From assembly GCA_015039315.1 (NCBI GenBank), contig WIDE01000008.1:131722-195721 (forward strand): 64,000 bases of DNA. Direction: 5' to 3'. Origin of the DNA: Clavulina sp. PMI_390 (taxonomy: Eukaryota > Basidiomycota > Agaricomycetes > Cantharellales > Hydnaceae). The position numbers and the translations under genes were made by a program. The notes under the pieces are model-generated. The model was not told where the DNA came from, made no database searches, and worked only from the letters and a program-made list of their open reading frames with translations. Shown one piece after another: positions 1-10,318 of this stretch (within the stretch, counting starts at the first letter, position 1; each line of letters opens with the position of its first letter).

Positions 1-408
1 GATGGTACTGTGCGCACAATGATCAAGTCTCAGTCCCTTCGTGGGTGTGGAATGTCGGTAAAGAGTGGGCAAGCACCATAAAGGTAGGATCGCCTCAGCC
101 TGGTGCTGGCAAATGCTGAGGCCGAAGCGGTGGAGAGGCTTCTTCTCAAGCAGCTGGGGGGTCCACTTCTGGATAGCAAATTTATGGTCGCTCGACACTG
201 CATACTATTACTTCAGCTTGAGCAAGATGTGGAAGGCTAGTGTGATGTTCGGGATGGCGTTCATATCAAGCCAGGCTGTTCCCACGGCCGCTCCATGGAT
301 GGAGGGTTCAAGTTGATAATGTACAAGTACAAATTGTGGTAAATTTCAGACCTAGGATGATAGGTGATACAGGGAAGTTTAGGAACTCGGTTACAAGGTT
401 CCTTCTGA
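1..408. other. No supported gene; possible 3' continuation of the arrestin gene
   Basis: No convincing coding frame is closed here. On the minus strand the neighbouring arrestin-like gene may have further C-terminal exons: a branch-like TTCCTAAAC followed by an acceptor AG lies near 350-375, and open minus-strand frames follow. None matched a family I recognise, so I leave the stretch unannotated. Confidence 0.3.
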
Positions 409-1428
409 TCAGAGGTTGAGGGCTGGTGACGGGCTGGAACCCGATGCTACACTCTGTTTACGAGCAAGGACCACTATTTGCTTGGAGAATCTATAGCATC
501 GAACAACGGGTTAGTCAGGAAAGCCCCATTGTAAATGGGATTCATGCCGAACTGACTTGTAGTCGTCATGCAAAGGTCCGGCTTCCACTGACGCCCAAAT
601 CACATATTGATTGACATAGGGCACGTCATACTTCTGCTGGTGTGAAAGCGTCGTCGATGGTAGAGGCTTTGGGGTGGATTCAGCGGTAGCTGAATCTGAT
701 GTTGCTGGCGCCGTCTCCTGACTGGGAACTTCTTCTTTCTCCTTTCCTTTGCCTTTTCCGCCAAAGAGGCTTCTCGCCCAACCAGAAAGCGTGCCATTGC
801 TCTTTTCTGTGCTTGGACCGGCGGTTTGAGCCTTTGGGGTGTACGTCTTAGGGATCGTAATGGAGAAGGGAAAGGTATGGTTGCCAGCACCAAAGGTGAC
901 GGCAGTGTCAGTACCGTTACCTTCGCCGCCGTTACTGGTGGGTAGAAGGTTCGGTGCTGGGGAGTCCCAGAAGATATTGTATCCTCCAGGTGCACCAGGA
1001 GTTATCACTAGTCGCCTGGAGCCCGTCGTCAAGTATTGCCCTTCAATCTAAGTGAGGTTGACTATTAAATCAGTCATTGGAAGATAATTATTCCCAAGCA
1101 CCCTAGTATGGGGACTCACATAGACAGATATCTTCCTGATCGACGCTTGCTTCTTCAACACAAGTTGGAACTCTCCACGAACTGTGTCGCCCAAAAAGAA
1201 TAGTGCAAGCTTGTCGGGTGATGGAGAATGGGATGTTGTGAGGGTGAGTGTAGCGATCGTGTTAGGTTGAGGATTGATAGTATATGTATGGGTGGTGAGA
1301 GAGCTTGGTGAAGCGGGCTGAGGAGGGGTATCATACGCTGGCGGCGTGCCTGCAGCAGCAGTGCTGATGTGAAGAGTATCGTAGGAAGGGAGCTCAGAAG
1401 CTTCTTCGGATTTCTGGAGGTCCGACAT
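409..1428 (-). CDS. Arrestin-like N-terminal domain protein
   Basis: Three exons (1428-1120, 1047-557, 490-409) join in frame to 293 residues. The introns (1119-1048 and 556-491) have GT-AG ends, and the second has a clear CTGACTAAC branch region. The N-terminus is low-complexity (Ser/Pro/Thr). It is followed by beta-strand-rich sequence with arrestin-type pieces: FFLGDTVRGEFQLVL, FPFSITIPKTYTP, and a strand reading YVIWASVEAGPLHDDYK. Fungal alpha-arrestins usually act as adaptors for ubiquitin ligases in endocytosis of membrane transporters; that role is inferred from the family. At 293 aa the model is short and the arrestin C domain is missing, so either exons continue toward position 1 or beyond the window, or the protein is truncated. 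No PY motif was seen in the part read. Confidence 0.6.
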
Positions 1429-2207
1429 GATGTTGGAACAAGGTAGACGAGTCGGGCACAGGCCAGGTACTTGAGCGAGAGCGAAGCGTCAATCATGAGC
1501 TGCTTCTGCCATTGAGTTTTGATGCGACCATGTGGAGCTCAAGACCGGTGATACAGTTATAGGAGTGATAAGCACTAGTGTGGGACCGGAGATGATTGAT
1601 GGGTAGGCCGATTAGTAGTTGTATAGGATCACGAGGATGAGCCTGGGTGATTGCAGATCGATAGTACTGCGCTGAGGCACATGGGGTTGACAGACATATA
1701 GCAAGGCTGTGTGGTGTCAAACTATGCACAGAAGTTCGCCAGTTGATCAGTCTCGAGCTAGGAGGACTAAAAATCGGAGGCTTTCATTTACGTTCGACTG
1801 ATGTTCCTCATACAGAGACTTAGGGGAGCAAAGAAGTAGGAGATGTGGGTCTCACCTGCCACTTATAGAGCAGCGAGGACATCATCCAGGCATCCAATCC
1901 TCCAGGCCGCGAGACTGAACCAGGCCTACTTGTGGTCGCTCACCAGCTATCGTCATGTGCTGTGTTGTTGAGTAAGTACTAATGGGGACGCTGAGAACGA
2001 AACGTTCAGTTGTATCAATATTTTCAAGCGGTGGCCCAGAAGCTTGGCGGGGCTTTTGGTTTTAATTTTATCCCATCGACTTGAGCATAAAATAGACCGG
2101 TGAGTTATCAAGCGGCCCAAAAAGGAGAGGAGGGTCAAGCCGTTGCCGTCGTTGACGTCACGAGAAATTGTTGTGACACGCTACAAACCCTCGCATTGCA
2201 TCACACC
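1429..2207. other. Intergenic, divergent between arrestin-like gene and acyltransferase
   Basis: About 780 bp between two divergent start codons. Short open frames are present on both strands but none has a credible family match or splice pattern. It presumably holds both promoters; no specific operator was recognised. Confidence 0.4.
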
Positions 2208-5200
2208 ATGTTCGGGTCCTGGACACGAACCTCCCGGCGTCCAGCCAGTACCAGCAGCGAAAAAGTACCACCAACGCTCACCGTTACTGAAGTGACCGAG
2301 AGCGATGCTTCATCATCGACCCCTGAGGATGTCTCTGTCCTCAAAGACAAATTGCGCAAGAAGAGGCTCCAAGGCCGCCATGCTCTGCACGTTCATGCTG
2401 TAGAACCTAAAGTGCGATAAGCTTCTCATGGGACTAGAGCGAGAGGATGAAGGCTGATATTATCTAACCATGTGTCCGTATGGCTTCAGCGTGCTGTATA
2501 CTCGAAGAAACGCTTCATCTTCCCGCTTGGTTTATTTCGTACGTTGATTCCCGCCCACCACAAATCTCACAATGATAACGCGTTCACCTAATTGATTCTT
2601 CCTACGTCTACCTATAGTGGGGACTATATTTGCCTACGCTCTACTCCCACCGCTCCCAACTCACCTTGCAATGATGCTCGATGAGTTCGATCTCTCATTT
2701 TCCCTCCCTGAAAACCTCTCGGCCATATCCACCGTGGAATGGGGACAATTAGGAGATAAAGTCCTCACCCCTGCACGCACATGGCTCACTAGTCGCGACT
2801 TCTCTGTTGGGGAGGAGCTGGCAGCCAAGGGATACCATGCCAAACACCCAGTCGTCCTAGTTCCTGGAGTCGTATCGACGGGCCTCGAGAGCTGGTCTAC
2901 CGGGCCTGAATACAGGTCGTACTTCCGCAAGAGGCTATGGGGGACTACGTATGTGTTTCAAACATCACTGGAGCAGCCAGTTTCTAACATATACACGTCA
3001 TATTCAGAACGTGAGGACACCTAGGACATACAACGCAGAGCTTATAATACTAACATGGATATCTCCCCTTTCAGCATGATTCGTGCCGTTCTTACGGAAC
3101 GTGAGAAGTGGGTCCGAGCCCTCTCCCTCGATCCTGTAACCGGCCTCGACCCCTCGCCTTCGATCAAAGTGCGGGCTGCGCAAGGGCTTGATGCGGCGTC
3201 TACATTCGTTCCCGGGTATTGGATTTGGACCAAAGTCATAGAGAATCTGGCATGCTTGGATTACGACACAAACAACCTGTGGTTGGCGGCGTATGATTGG
3301 CGATTGTCATATGGGAACTTGGAAGTGCGGGACGCTTTCTTCTCGAGGTTAGTCTGGTAGGCTCCAGATTCCGTGACACTGGCTCACCGAATGAGAACAT
3401 AGGATGAAGGCGAGCATCGAGGGATTTAGGTAGTCCGCTCCTTTCCGGTAGTGCTATTATTCGATTACTGACTTCTTATTGCAGGAAGCGGGATGGAAAG
3501 GTCGTACTAGTTGGGTATGTATGCGGTAGACTATTCTTGTGACGGACGCAACTAATGCACCTCAACTGCAGGCATAGTATGGGTGCTACTGTTATCACCG
3601 TAAGTTTATCGTCGTTTCATTCGAATCACCCCTCGAAATGAACCGCTTGGATCATTACTTATTCTTTGCAAACAGTATTTGTGCGTAATACTCAGTAATC
3701 ACTGCCCATTCGGTTGCTGACACTGGTGGTCTCCATCCCTAGCTTAAAATGGGTCGAAGCGGAAGGGCATGGTGATGGAGGACCAGAATGGGTTGAGGTG
3801 AGAGGCGGATCCCTCGCCGTGTAGTCGGGTTCTGACACAGCATACTTTCGTAGAACCACATTGAGGCTGTGGTTTCCCTCGCCGGAACACACCTAGGCGT
3901 GGTGAGTTTGGATCGATCAACACCAGCACCACTTGACAACTCTCATCAAACCCGTGATGCGATTAGGCCAAGGCTCTGACAGCTTTCCTGTCTGGCGAGA
4001 TGAGGGATACCGTAGAACTGAATCCTGCAGGGACCTATGGTACGTCACAGTATCCAACACGACATCTTGAGACGAGCAACGACGTTGGCTGACAGATGTT
4101 GTCATGTTCCAGTTCTGGAGAGATTCTTCTCCCGAAAAGAGCGTGCGGCCCTCTTCCGAGCCTGGGCTGGAGCTGCTAGTCTATGGATCAAGGTTCGTTT
4201 AGATCTCGTGTAAATAATTAGGGCACTAGTGACGGCTCTTGTTGGACCTAGGGAGGCAACGCTATCTGGGGAGACTCCACTGGTGCACCGGATGATCGGC
4301 CAGGGAGCAACAGCACCTTCGGCGACATGATCTCATTCCGAGCGCGATCTCCAAGCCTTCATGGCGAGGATGTGGGTAAGCTATATAGTCCTACCCTCGA
4401 CGAGTGCTCCCCATCTCATAGCCCTTCGCACATTCACCCCTAGATATAACTACCGACGCTCTTGGCCGCCCGGTTCCACATATCGAAACCAACCCAGGCT
4501 TTGATAAACTAACGCCTGAGCAAGCAGGCGAGTACGTGCTGCAGCAGGTTCCCGAGGAATGGCAGCGGATGATGCAGACCAATTACTCGAATGGAATCGA
4601 GCGAGACGAAGAGCAATTGAAAAAGAACAACCAAGATCCAACGAAGTGGACAAATCCGTTAGAAATTCAGTGAGCGCAGATATATATCATTAGTACCCAG
4701 ACTCTGACAGGTCCAATTGGTGACTAATATAGGCTACCTAATGCGCCAAGCATGAAGATATATTGTGTATATGGTCACGGCAAGGAAACGGAGGTGCGCT
4801 TTGAGGTCCTCATTGATTCATTTGGTATCGTTTATTGATGATAGCTCCCCAACATTCAAAGAGGTCATATTGGTGAGCGTGGCTGCGAAGCTTCTGATTA
4901 TGTCCTCCATGGTCATCGTGTGAATTCGTGCCATACTCAGGTACTCAAGAGGGAAATATGATCAAGATATTCCCTTCTCCGATGAGGCCAATCCTGTCTG
5001 CCTCAACTCAACCGACTGCTCGATCGATCGTATCCCTCCTGGCGCTACAAATGAGACTGTCCCCCGTCCACCACTAGACATGCCTCTCTTGAGGGAGAGT
5101 TGGATTGATACGGCAGTAATCGAGCCTCCAGAGGCAAATCCAAAGGTACGTGCATCACTTAGGGAAGAACAGAGATATAAGGACAACCAGGATAACATCC

Positions 5201-5666
5201 TCTTACTGTTTCATTGCATCTAGGTCACAAATGGGGTCAAGATCGGCGAAGGCGATGGGACAGTAAGTCTTATCTCCCTCGGTGCGATGTGCGTCGAGGG
5301 GTGGAAGAGGAAGAATTGGAATCCTGCGGGCATCAAAGTCACGACAGTTGAGGTTAGTTTATGGAACCTACTAATGACAATGTTCTAGTAAGCTGAACTA
5401 TACCATCACCTCCCTAGCTGCCCCACCTTCCAGATTCTCTTGACCCCCGAGGAGGTGCGACCACAGGAGAACATATCGATATTTTGGGGTCGACAGGACT
5501 AAACGAGGTGCTACTGAAGGTCGCTTCTGGGAGAGGTCACGAAATTGGTATGTAATCCGTTACTTCATCTTGACATAAACCAGCTAACGGCACTCTAATG
5601 GTACCCACAGAGGATACATTCGTATCTCCCATCAGAGAATACGTAAAACGGATGCAATGGGATTAG
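2208..5666 (+). CDS. Phospholipid:diacylglycerol acyltransferase (PDAT, Lro1-type)
   Basis: Transfers an acyl chain from a phospholipid to diacylglycerol, making triacylglycerol at the ER; LCAT-like fold. I assembled 20 exons totalling 2145 nt (714 aa) with all frames closing. A Ser/Thr-rich basic N-terminus precedes one membrane anchor (about residues 77-95, FIFPLGLFLGTIFAYALLPP), then the lumenal catalytic part: VVLVPGVVSTGLESW (lid/oxyanion region), the nucleophile motif GHSMG with Ser307, YFLKWVEAEG, GEGDGTVSLISLGAMC, and C-terminal GRGHEIED with the presumed catalytic His. Length and motif order fit fungal PDATs. Odd: seven exons are shorter than 50 nt, two of them 5 and 11 nt. Exon ends used: 2411, 2538, 2948, 3347, 3429, 3514, 3599, 3680, 3797, 3901, 4039, 4192, 4375, 4669, 4793, 4872, 5145, 5352, 5547, 5666. 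Confidence 0.9.
3676..3680 (+). other. 5-nt micro-exon (TATTT) of the PDAT gene
   Basis: The upstream exon ends in ACC in phase 0 and the downstream exon, after an acceptor at 3741-3742, starts C TTA AAA TGG. Only the five bases TATTT, bounded by AG at 3674-3675 and GTGCGT at 3681, restore the conserved Thr-Tyr-Phe-Leu-Lys-Trp that follows the GHSMG nucleophile motif. Flanking introns are 76 and 62 nt. Confidence 0.75.
4862..4872 (+). other. 11-nt micro-exon (AGGTCATATTG) of the PDAT gene
   Basis: Bounded by CAAAG on the left and GTGAGC on the right, and flanked by two introns of 68 nt each. Joined to GAG upstream and G-TAC downstream it encodes Arg-Ser-Tyr-Trp, the segment expected after GHGKETE in this family. 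Without it the frame does not connect. Confidence 0.75.
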
Positions 5667-6010
5667 ACAAGGGGCCGCTAGACTCCTTGATGTGGATAAA
5701 AACATGGGCGGCGAGGCCAAGAACTTGGGGCGAGATCACTGGATATTGCTCTGATGTCCCGATGCTGGACTTTATGTAGGATGGAGGCTCGTATAATCCA
5801 TAGACTTTGAGATACCACAGTGGGACACTCCGTGAGAAAATCATATATCTAATCGAAATGAATACTCCAGGCTCCGGCAACGGGGCCGAGGCAGCTACTT
5901 CGTAACTGTGATGTGTGTACCTAAAACGCTTCACCATCCCAGACTTCGTCCTACTAGAGTGCTGTGCGCTCGCTATATCGGTCTAAGAAACATCGACACG
6001 GGTTGTGAAG
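5667..6010. other. Intergenic, upstream of Zn2Cys6 regulator
   Basis: About 340 bp with only short frames on both strands. It should hold the acyltransferase 3' end and the promoter of the downstream regulator. Nothing else recognised. Confidence 0.4.
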
Positions 6011-9000
6011 ATGCCCAAGGTCCAGCGTAATCACCAAAACCAACCAGCCCAAAATCATGACGCCAACCTGGTTACCAAAACCCCAAAAGCTGCTCACTCT
6101 TGGAGGGCCGAAAGAGCTTGTGATACTTGCAGGAAGAAAAAGGTGCAATATGCTTTGAATGAACTCGCTGTCCCCCACCGCTCATAGGGTGGACGCGCTA
6201 GGCTCGCTGCGAGACTGCAGAACTTTCGTCTGGATCCAGTTCGCGGAGCTGTCTGAATTGTGTTGCTGCTGGGACGGAATGCACCTTCACAGATGAATAC
6301 TCCAGGCGCGCGACTTCAAAGTTCTATGTCGACCACCTGGAGCAGAAGGTCAAAGACATGGAAGCTTTACTGCGAACGGTACGTGTCAGCTCATTCCAAT
6401 CAAGACATCTGCTCATGAAACAATCTACTGAGAAAGCTCGCCTTACGAGTTGATATGTCGGCTGATTTAGAGCAGCATGGGCTAAGAAGCCTGTTGGGAT
6501 CAACCAAAAACTCGCACGACCCCATGTTGTCCTGTTCCAAGAATGCTGATGGCCCTGCTTCCTGTGGGTGCAACCACTCCCTAGAAACTTGCCTTAGCCA
6601 TCATCACGATATAGAGTTTGAGGATTGTGATCCTGAACAAGGGGGCCACGGCGATCGATTCCAGTTCACTGAACCCCATTCACATTGCTCACTGGCACTC
6701 GTGGAAAAGGACTCGCCTCGATTCCTAGGAGATTCATGTGGTATGTACTCAACTTCTGATAGTGTTTAAATGAGTCCCGTGCATCTCAGATCGTCACCAA
6801 TAGCTTCAAACCCAAAGAGTCCCCCTGGATGCCACATTGACAATACGCCCGTTGATGTTAGTCGTTAGTTTATTATGCAGCTGAACTTGAAGACAGCGTT
6901 TAACAGCATCTCTCTGTGCCACTAACCTCGATGATAGTGGGAGCAAAGGCTTCTGGGTATCCCTCCACCAAACGCGACCATATTTCCTCCCAAGGACCTG
7001 ATGGATACTCTATTGGACCTCTATTTCCGTCACTTCGCTCCATTCCTCCCCGTCTTGGATCGCTCCTCATTTGAGATTGCGTACAAGGATGGACTCCACC
7101 TTCGAAGCATACCATTTGCTAATATCCTACTGCTCGCGTGTGCAATCGCATCGCAATATTGTGACGATCCCCGTGTATGGTTAGAGGGTATTGGTCGTCC
7201 CAGTGCTGGCTGGTCGTATTTCATGCAAGTTAGAGATTCGACCTCACGGTCCTATGCTTCTGCGACACTTCTTGATATCCAGTCCTATGTGGTTCGTGTA
7301 TTCACATCATCAATCAATCTCCATCCATAATCTCATGCTAATTTATGCGAAGATGATAGCTTACTTTCTTGCCACATCCAGCCGCCTTCACTCTGCTTGG
7401 ACCGTAGTTGGGATGGGAATTCGTTCTGCCCAAAATATCGGCATGCATAGAAGGAAATCTCGAAAGGAATCTCCATTGTGGAAAGATGAGCAACACAAAC
7501 GAGTTTTTTGGTGGGCCACCTTTAGCAAAGTTAGCATGAGAAACAGCTCAGACCTTCTCTAGGTGTCTCATTGCCCTCGATCGTCATATCAGCTCCGCAC
7601 TTGGTCGGCCCTTGGTTTGTAAAGACGAAGAGTAAGTCTCTCGACTGTCGCGCGCAGGAAGGTCTGACTGTTCTTTAACACGTAGCTTTGATCTCGATTA
7701 TCCACGTCTGTCCACTTCTTTGACGCTTTTGTACATTGATTCTCATTGAACCCCGTGTAGTGGAAGTAGACGACGAACACTGGGGGGCATCTGTTCCAGA
7801 TAGCTCATCTGCGGTTACATCTCGCCAACATCACGGCGTTCCCTCCGAAGTATCATATCTTGTTGCATCGGCACGACTTTCTCAGATCCTCGCCTTCACG
7901 TTGAGCACAGTATACTCGATAAGCAAATCCAAGGTAGTACTTGGTTTTGAGGGGGATTTGTGGAAGCAGCACATTACATCCGAACTTGGTAAGTCGATAT
8001 TTTGGTTGCTGCGCTGAGATCTCACCTAGAAAGCACTCAGATTCCAAGATGAACAAATGGTTCGACGCTGTCCCTGATCACCGTAAGTGACCCAGCGGGA
8101 AGATCCTCACCCTATTCCGGACAGTTGACGCTTTATCACTGGTGTGTAGTCAAATGGGATCCCAGTCGACAGAACGACACATATTTTACGCAATCAGCTA
8201 TTTTATTTGCTTCCTACTACAACCTCCAAATCCTGATCCACCGCCCCTTCATCCATCCTCTCAATAAGCACTCCCCATCCTTATCAATCTGCACCAACGC
8301 CGCTCGATCATGCAGTCATGTGGTCGAAATTCTACTCAAGCGCAGCACGCAGACCCCAGTTTTCATCCTTTCTCCTGTGTTCAACAGTGGGGTCGTTCTG
8401 GTAGCGGCTATCCTCAGTGCCAAAAAGGATGTCACGTCTGTCGATAGTCGCGCCAATATGAAAGCCCTGGAGTTATGCATGACGTTTCTAGAACGGGCTC
8501 AAGAGATGTGAGTCGTTTGGATACCTCACGCGATTCGTCTCCTGATACGAGCAACATTCAAAGTTGGCAATGCTCGAAGATATTGGCCAACACGTTGCGA
8601 CACCTCATGAAAAGTGAGGACATTGGCAACTTGCAGCCCCAGGTTTCCCTCGATCATCTTGATATTGTTGCTAGTAACCAGCTCTCAACAGCTCCTTTCG
8701 GCGTTTCCTCGAGGGTAATGAGTACCTGCCACTCTCATTCACTCCCATACCCCGGCCAGTTATCCAAACCCACTGGATCTGATCTTCCTCCCAAGCCCTC
8801 GGCCGCTTTCCTAGGCCCAACTTGCCCACATATGCCTGACTTGGCTCACGCTCCTTGCCTGGAAGCCGAGAACTCAAGTCACTCATCCCAATCCAGTCCA
8901 TGTGCGATGGCTGACACTTCATATGCGGGCACAAAGCTCGACTGGGGAGGGATATTCCGGCCATTGCCCAATAGGGTGGACACGACAGGCCTTGCTGTGC

Positions 9001-9143
9001 ATGAATTTTCTGATTTTTCTGAGCTCTTCGGGTATCAAGATTTGGTTGCCTCCATAGGTTTCCCTTTTGCGGGGCAGATGGCTCAGGATTGGGCCCCCCA
9101 TCCCGACCCTTGGGCGAGTTTTCCTGATCTTCCTCCAATGTGA
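6011..9143 (+). CDS. Zn2Cys6 fungal transcription factor (XlnR-like)
   Basis: The first exon ends in CDTCRKKK, and a 59-nt intron (6143-6201) is removed to join ARCETAELSS and then CLNCVAAGTEC, giving the six-cysteine binuclear zinc cluster near the N-terminus. A heptad-like linker (YVDHLEQKVKDMEALLRT) follows, as usual for dimerising Gal4-type proteins. The fungal-specific middle homology region is spread over several exons: YFRHFAPFLPVLDRSSFEIA at about 7020-7080, SAWTVVGMGIRSAQNIGMHR near 7400-7450, and QILIHRPFIHPL near 8230-8270. The tail is Ser/Pro-rich. The join at about 8508-8563 (ERAQEM to WQCSKILANTL) is inferred from family pattern. It is nuclear and DNA-binding by family; targets are unknown. 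The 3' end could extend, because GTGAAT overlaps the stop codon. Confidence 0.8.
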
Positions 9144-10318
9144 ATACTACTATTCTTATGCCCCACTTATGATTGAGATTCAGGGCAAATGTGCGTCACA
9201 TTCGGAGACTCGGATATGAGTCAGATGCTCCCTCCCTCATGGTCTTGTTCCATCCTTGCCTCTATCAATAGCTTGGACAGAAGTGTTCCAATATATAATG
9301 GTTCCATGCTTGGATCATGCGCCCCTCATCTTTCTCTCCATCCAGCTTTTTCGCCAACGAGTATGCGGCGAATGTTGTGCGGCCTTCCAGGACCTGTGCA
9401 GAGTCCTGCATCAGTATCTAGGCTAGTTTCCACATGCCAACTGTCAAATTCTGGCATGGCTGTGCGACTCGGACCTCAAACCTGCAGAAAACACGCCTCT
9501 TCAGGATGGAAGATATGCTGACATCGGGATATGGCCTGATACGCGCCCTTATGAGCAGCATGACCATGAAATTTCTTGGCAACGGTATCGTTCACTCTTA
9601 GAATCAACTTGCAAAAAGGCTTGGCACTGCTCTGGGAGGCTCAGATGCTTTCCCTCTGACAGCCACTGGACCCTGGCTAGCCTTCTCCGCGCACCGCCCG
9701 CAAGTCTTGATGAGCTCAGCACCGGCCTCAAGAACGGAATAGATGGCAGTTGCTAAAAAAAACCTACATTGGCGCCAAGGTGTCAGGTGCTAACCCTCAA
9801 GTTGCTGCGCAGATATCGATGATTTCCTCTGAGTTGGTGGATCCTTGATATATGATTTTCGGAGGCATAGAGGGCTTTCCTTCTTTGGCGCCCAACTTCC
9901 TCTAGATTAGTCGATTGGCGCTGTGCCAAGTGGAGGATGCCTGCCCCCGAACAACAAATGGATCCGCAACTCCTGGGGGAATCACCCTTTGAGTACTCAA
10001 AGGACGCTATTCGGCTGTTGTGCTGTGCGCGCGCCTCAGGGCCTTCCCACAAATAGATATCGAAGATGAATCTTGCTGTTCTCGATCCCTCATCCGAGCT
10101 CTCGGCCAAGCACGCAATTTCGTCTGACAAGCATTTCTTCGTGTCCTCCTCATGTCCCCCTCAGGGCAGCGCGGCTTCTTCTTGGGCGCCTATGCCATAT
10201 ACAATGCTAGCCTGGTCCAAGTTCCCTGGCAGGGCCTTTCTTCAATGCGATAATAAAAAGGCTCACCAGTCCTAAAACCATCTCTTCACTCTTGTTATCT
10301 GGCTTCATCTTTGTCATC
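9144..10318 (+). other. Fragmented coding-like sequence, possible decayed gene
   Basis: Plus-strand frames look protein-like in pieces but do not connect: a run from about 9275 to 9423 (AWTEVFQYIMVPCLDHAPL), one from about 9430 to 9755 (FPHANCQILAWLCDSDLKP, then GRYADIGIWPDTRPYEQHDH), and one near 10095-10250 (RGFFLGAYAIYNASLVQVPW) preceded by an in-frame stop. I do not recognise the family. It may be a multi-exon gene with introns I could not place, or a pseudogene lying between the regulator and the DUF3433-type gene. A 115-codon minus-strand frame (9783-10130) is taken as a shadow. Confidence 0.35.

Noticed and set aside
5860..6306. A 15-base string ATGAATACTCCAGGC occurs both upstream of and inside the first Zn2Cys6 gene.
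   Set aside because: One or two chance 15-mer repeats are expected in 64 kb; the flanks are unrelated.
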